Source: Rhodohalobacter barkolensis
GTDB taxonomy: Bacteria; Bacteroidota; Rhodothermia; Balneolales; Balneolaceae
Direction: 5' to 3'
Assembly: GCF_002834295.1 (NCBI RefSeq)
Contig: NZ_PISP01000002.1
Span: forward strand, 62,001-126,000
Length of the DNA: 64,000 nt
In this document: positions 63,301 through 64,000 of the stretch, piece by piece
Layout of the letters: every line of letters begins with the position of its first letter
How positions within the stretch are numbered: position 1 is the first letter of the stretch
Translations under genes and position numbers: made by a program
The notes under the pieces: model-generated
Database searches by the model: none
Told to the model about the DNA's origin: nothing
Seen by the model: the letters and a program-made list of their open reading frames with translations, nothing else

Positions 63301-64000
63301 GGATCTTGAGAGTCTAAGAAATCTCAATATCGTAACACAAATGGGAGCTTCGATGCCTCTTGTTTCCGTTGCAAGTTTTGAAGAAGGTACCGGTTTGGGG
63401 TCTATCACCCGATTGAACCTACAAAGAACTGCAACCATCGAGGGACAGGCAGCGCCCGGATTCAGTGGACCGGAAGTACTCGCCAATGCTCAGGAACTTC
63501 TGAGCGATTACAGGGCCGATCTGCCGTCAGGATACTCAATGGAATATACCGGTGAAAATGAAGAGCAGGAAGAGGCCTTCGGCTTTTTGACCACAGCTCT
63601 GATGGTAGGGTTTGCATTGATATTTTTGGTGATGCTTACCAAGTTTAACAGTGTTGTGTCACCGTTTATAATTATGGTTGCAGTAGGGCTTAGTTTGATA
63701 GGTGTGTTGCTGGGGTTAATTCTTACCCGAACACCATTTGGACTGATGACATTTATTGGAATTATTTCACTGGCCGGTATTGTCTGTGTAAATAATATTG
63801 TGCTCCTCGACTATGTAAAACAGTTAACTGAGCAGGGTTTACAGAAAAAGAACGCAATTATTGAAGCGGGATTAATTCGATTCAGACCGGTAATTTTAAC
63901 TGCACTGACCACTATACTTGGTCTGGTACCTCTTACTTTTGGAATAAATATCGATTTTGTGAACCTTTTTGTGAACTTTGATCCTAATTTCCAATTTGGG
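60365..64000 (+). CDS. RND efflux permease with an unusual membrane insertion (C-terminus beyond window)
   Basis: Proton-driven inner-membrane pump of the HAE-RND (AcrB/MMPL-like) family. I read 1212 residues from the ATG at 60365 to the window end with no stop, already longer than the usual 1020-1060. The start MKLTNLTLKNRTVIVVLTAI and porter segments (VNTIYPGISPADMESLITQP) are typical. The proton-relay helix reads IIALGLLVDNSIVVVENIYR, keeping the first aspartate. Between TM6 (CSLFVALVLYPVLTAYLVRL) and TM7 (LLLNTVMGALLAIFGMFSLA), at about residues 518-727, there are roughly five additional hydrophobic helices around the amphipathic surface helix. The second half then continues normally to SLAGIVCVNNIVLLDYVKQL. 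Confidence 0.93.
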   Translation, partial: MKLTNLTLKNRTVIVVLTAILILAGAFSYSSIPKESNPSIEIPIFIVNTIYPGISPADMESLITQPIERELQGINGVKEIRSNTLESFSSIVVEFDLDVPLSEASQRVRERVDLARTELPPDAEEPFIVEIDLDDFPIMTVNLAADYPLSRLTEVAERLEDAIEAGSGIREVETVGEIEREVQVNVDLGELNGYGLGFGQLVNAIQAQNLTIPGGTVDVDKMSYLLRVSGEFEDPSEIENLVIARPMGEQSQSAGLVYMRDVADVVFGFKDRESFARLRAYKMDENGEKVELDESEIQDNQVISLNIKKRPGANILDTVEEVVEIVEGYPVPSGTNVVITGDQSENVRDLISDLENSIISGMLFVVLVLVFFLGVRNALLVGTAVPLSILVGFIVLYAMGYSANFIILFSLIIALGLLVDNSIVVVENIYRYRELGYERFEAAKLATDEVGYALIAATATLLAAFVPMTFWPGIIGQFMGYLPMTLIVVLLCSLFVALVLYPVLTAYLVRLDDEEKKPMSIYFKGAAIGFSIFIAVAIGMANVTTLVVTVLTILFFVGSFKYIIKPVSEVFNERTFPRILKYYKVMLRTFLKRDYTVKYALLRNSLSLSSLTVALVLGVLGAVIGIFSPASTILYILAGIFGALGVILVIIHSIEAIFIGGKISIISGISLGILNAIILLLVSISGSVSLNVWLVLMSVPLLLVVIGIFGLFRKSSKPLILTDNRSLLLNTVMGALLAIFGMFSLAPTGVEFFPETDPSRIIIELEGPIGMNVEASDEIAKEVQDRIYNLIDEDPLVKANIENLQTNVGVSGDPFFGGGGQSPELSRLTMNLVDFGDRAEPSANTLTKLREIIRDIPDIAVKIEGEEQGPPTGAPVNIEVSGENFDEIVRITEEVTQILIDASVSQSVPGLVDVRNNVSGGTPEYRILVDYEKASRLGLSMSDIAQTIRIANNGLETSKWRDGEDEYDIMVRLRPEDRQDLESLRNLNIVTQMGASMPLVSVASFEEGTGLGSITRLNLQRTATIEGQAAPGFSGPEVLANAQELLSDYRADLPSGYSMEYTGENEEQEEAFGFLTTALMVGFALIFLVMLTKFNSVVSPFIIMVAVGLSLIGVLLGLILTRTPFGLMTFIGIISLAGIVCVNNIVLLDYVKQLTEQGLQKKNAIIEAGLIRFRPVILTALTTILGLVPLTFGINIDFVNLFVNFDPNFQFG

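Overview
The window reads as a chromosomal segment from a member of the Bacteroidota/Balneolota (FCB) group, most like the order Balneolales. This is an inference from gene content. The markers are two SusC/RagA proteins with a SusD lipoprotein, an ECF sigma/FecR pair, a secreted protein ending in a type-IX-secretion sorting domain, Bat (aerotolerance) proteins, BshA of bacillithiol synthesis, and a CarB without its C-terminal allosteric domain. No rRNA, tRNA, prophage, plasmid or CRISPR array was seen.

Layout. 1-9.0 kb (minus): an ECF sigma factor, a FecR-like anti-sigma factor and an STN-containing SusC (cut by the left edge), then a separate SusC/SusD pair. 9.4-15.4 kb: a PBP4-type carboxypeptidase, a 667-bp gene-free stretch packed with repeats, a T9SS-exported metalloprotease, TrhO and an RluA-family pseudouridine synthase. 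15.3-17.6 kb (minus): three pilin-like proteins. 17.8-22.5 kb (minus): mdh, then a tight ddl / solute-binding lipoprotein / nadK set. 22.6-25.5 kb (plus): a response regulator, a membrane HEAT-repeat protein and a processive glycosyltransferase. 25.6-30.1 kb (minus): a GxxExxY protein flanked by inverted repeats, then carB and carA. 30.4-32.5 kb: an AbgT transporter and a small membrane protein. 32.8-36.0 kb (plus): a 2-oxoacid dehydrogenase E2, panC and panD. 36-41.6 kb (minus): an M20 dipeptidase, batE, batD, batC and a YebC regulator. 41.8-46.2 kb (plus): bshA, a serine hydrolase lipoprotein and an HWE/HisKA_2-type histidine kinase. 46.3-54.2 kb: sucC, a transposase-like protein without its catalytic residues, a four-gene amidoligase/hydrolase operon, a GmhB-like phosphatase and an MFS transporter. 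54.3-64 kb: pyrR-pyrB, an EamA transporter, and a TetR-controlled tripartite RND efflux operon whose pump runs off the right edge.

How the genes work together. PyrR, PyrB, CarA and CarB begin pyrimidine synthesis. PanC and PanD make pantothenate. SucC, Mdh and the E2 protein belong to the TCA cycle or 2-oxoacid oxidation. The TetR gene, palindromic operators and TolC/MFP/RND genes form a self-contained inducible efflux unit.

The least ordinary items are: the amidoligase operon (C39-like peptidase, RimK-like ATP-grasp with RLAN domain, GCS2-type ligase, N-formylglutamate amidohydrolase), which probably makes and trims an unknown glutamyl-type conjugate; the transposase-like protein next to it with the HUH histidines and nucleophilic tyrosine replaced; short repeats made of phased GGATT or TGAGA words that begin within a few bases after stop codons, two of which flank the GxxExxY gene as an inverted pair; and an RND pump with a roughly 200-residue membrane insertion.
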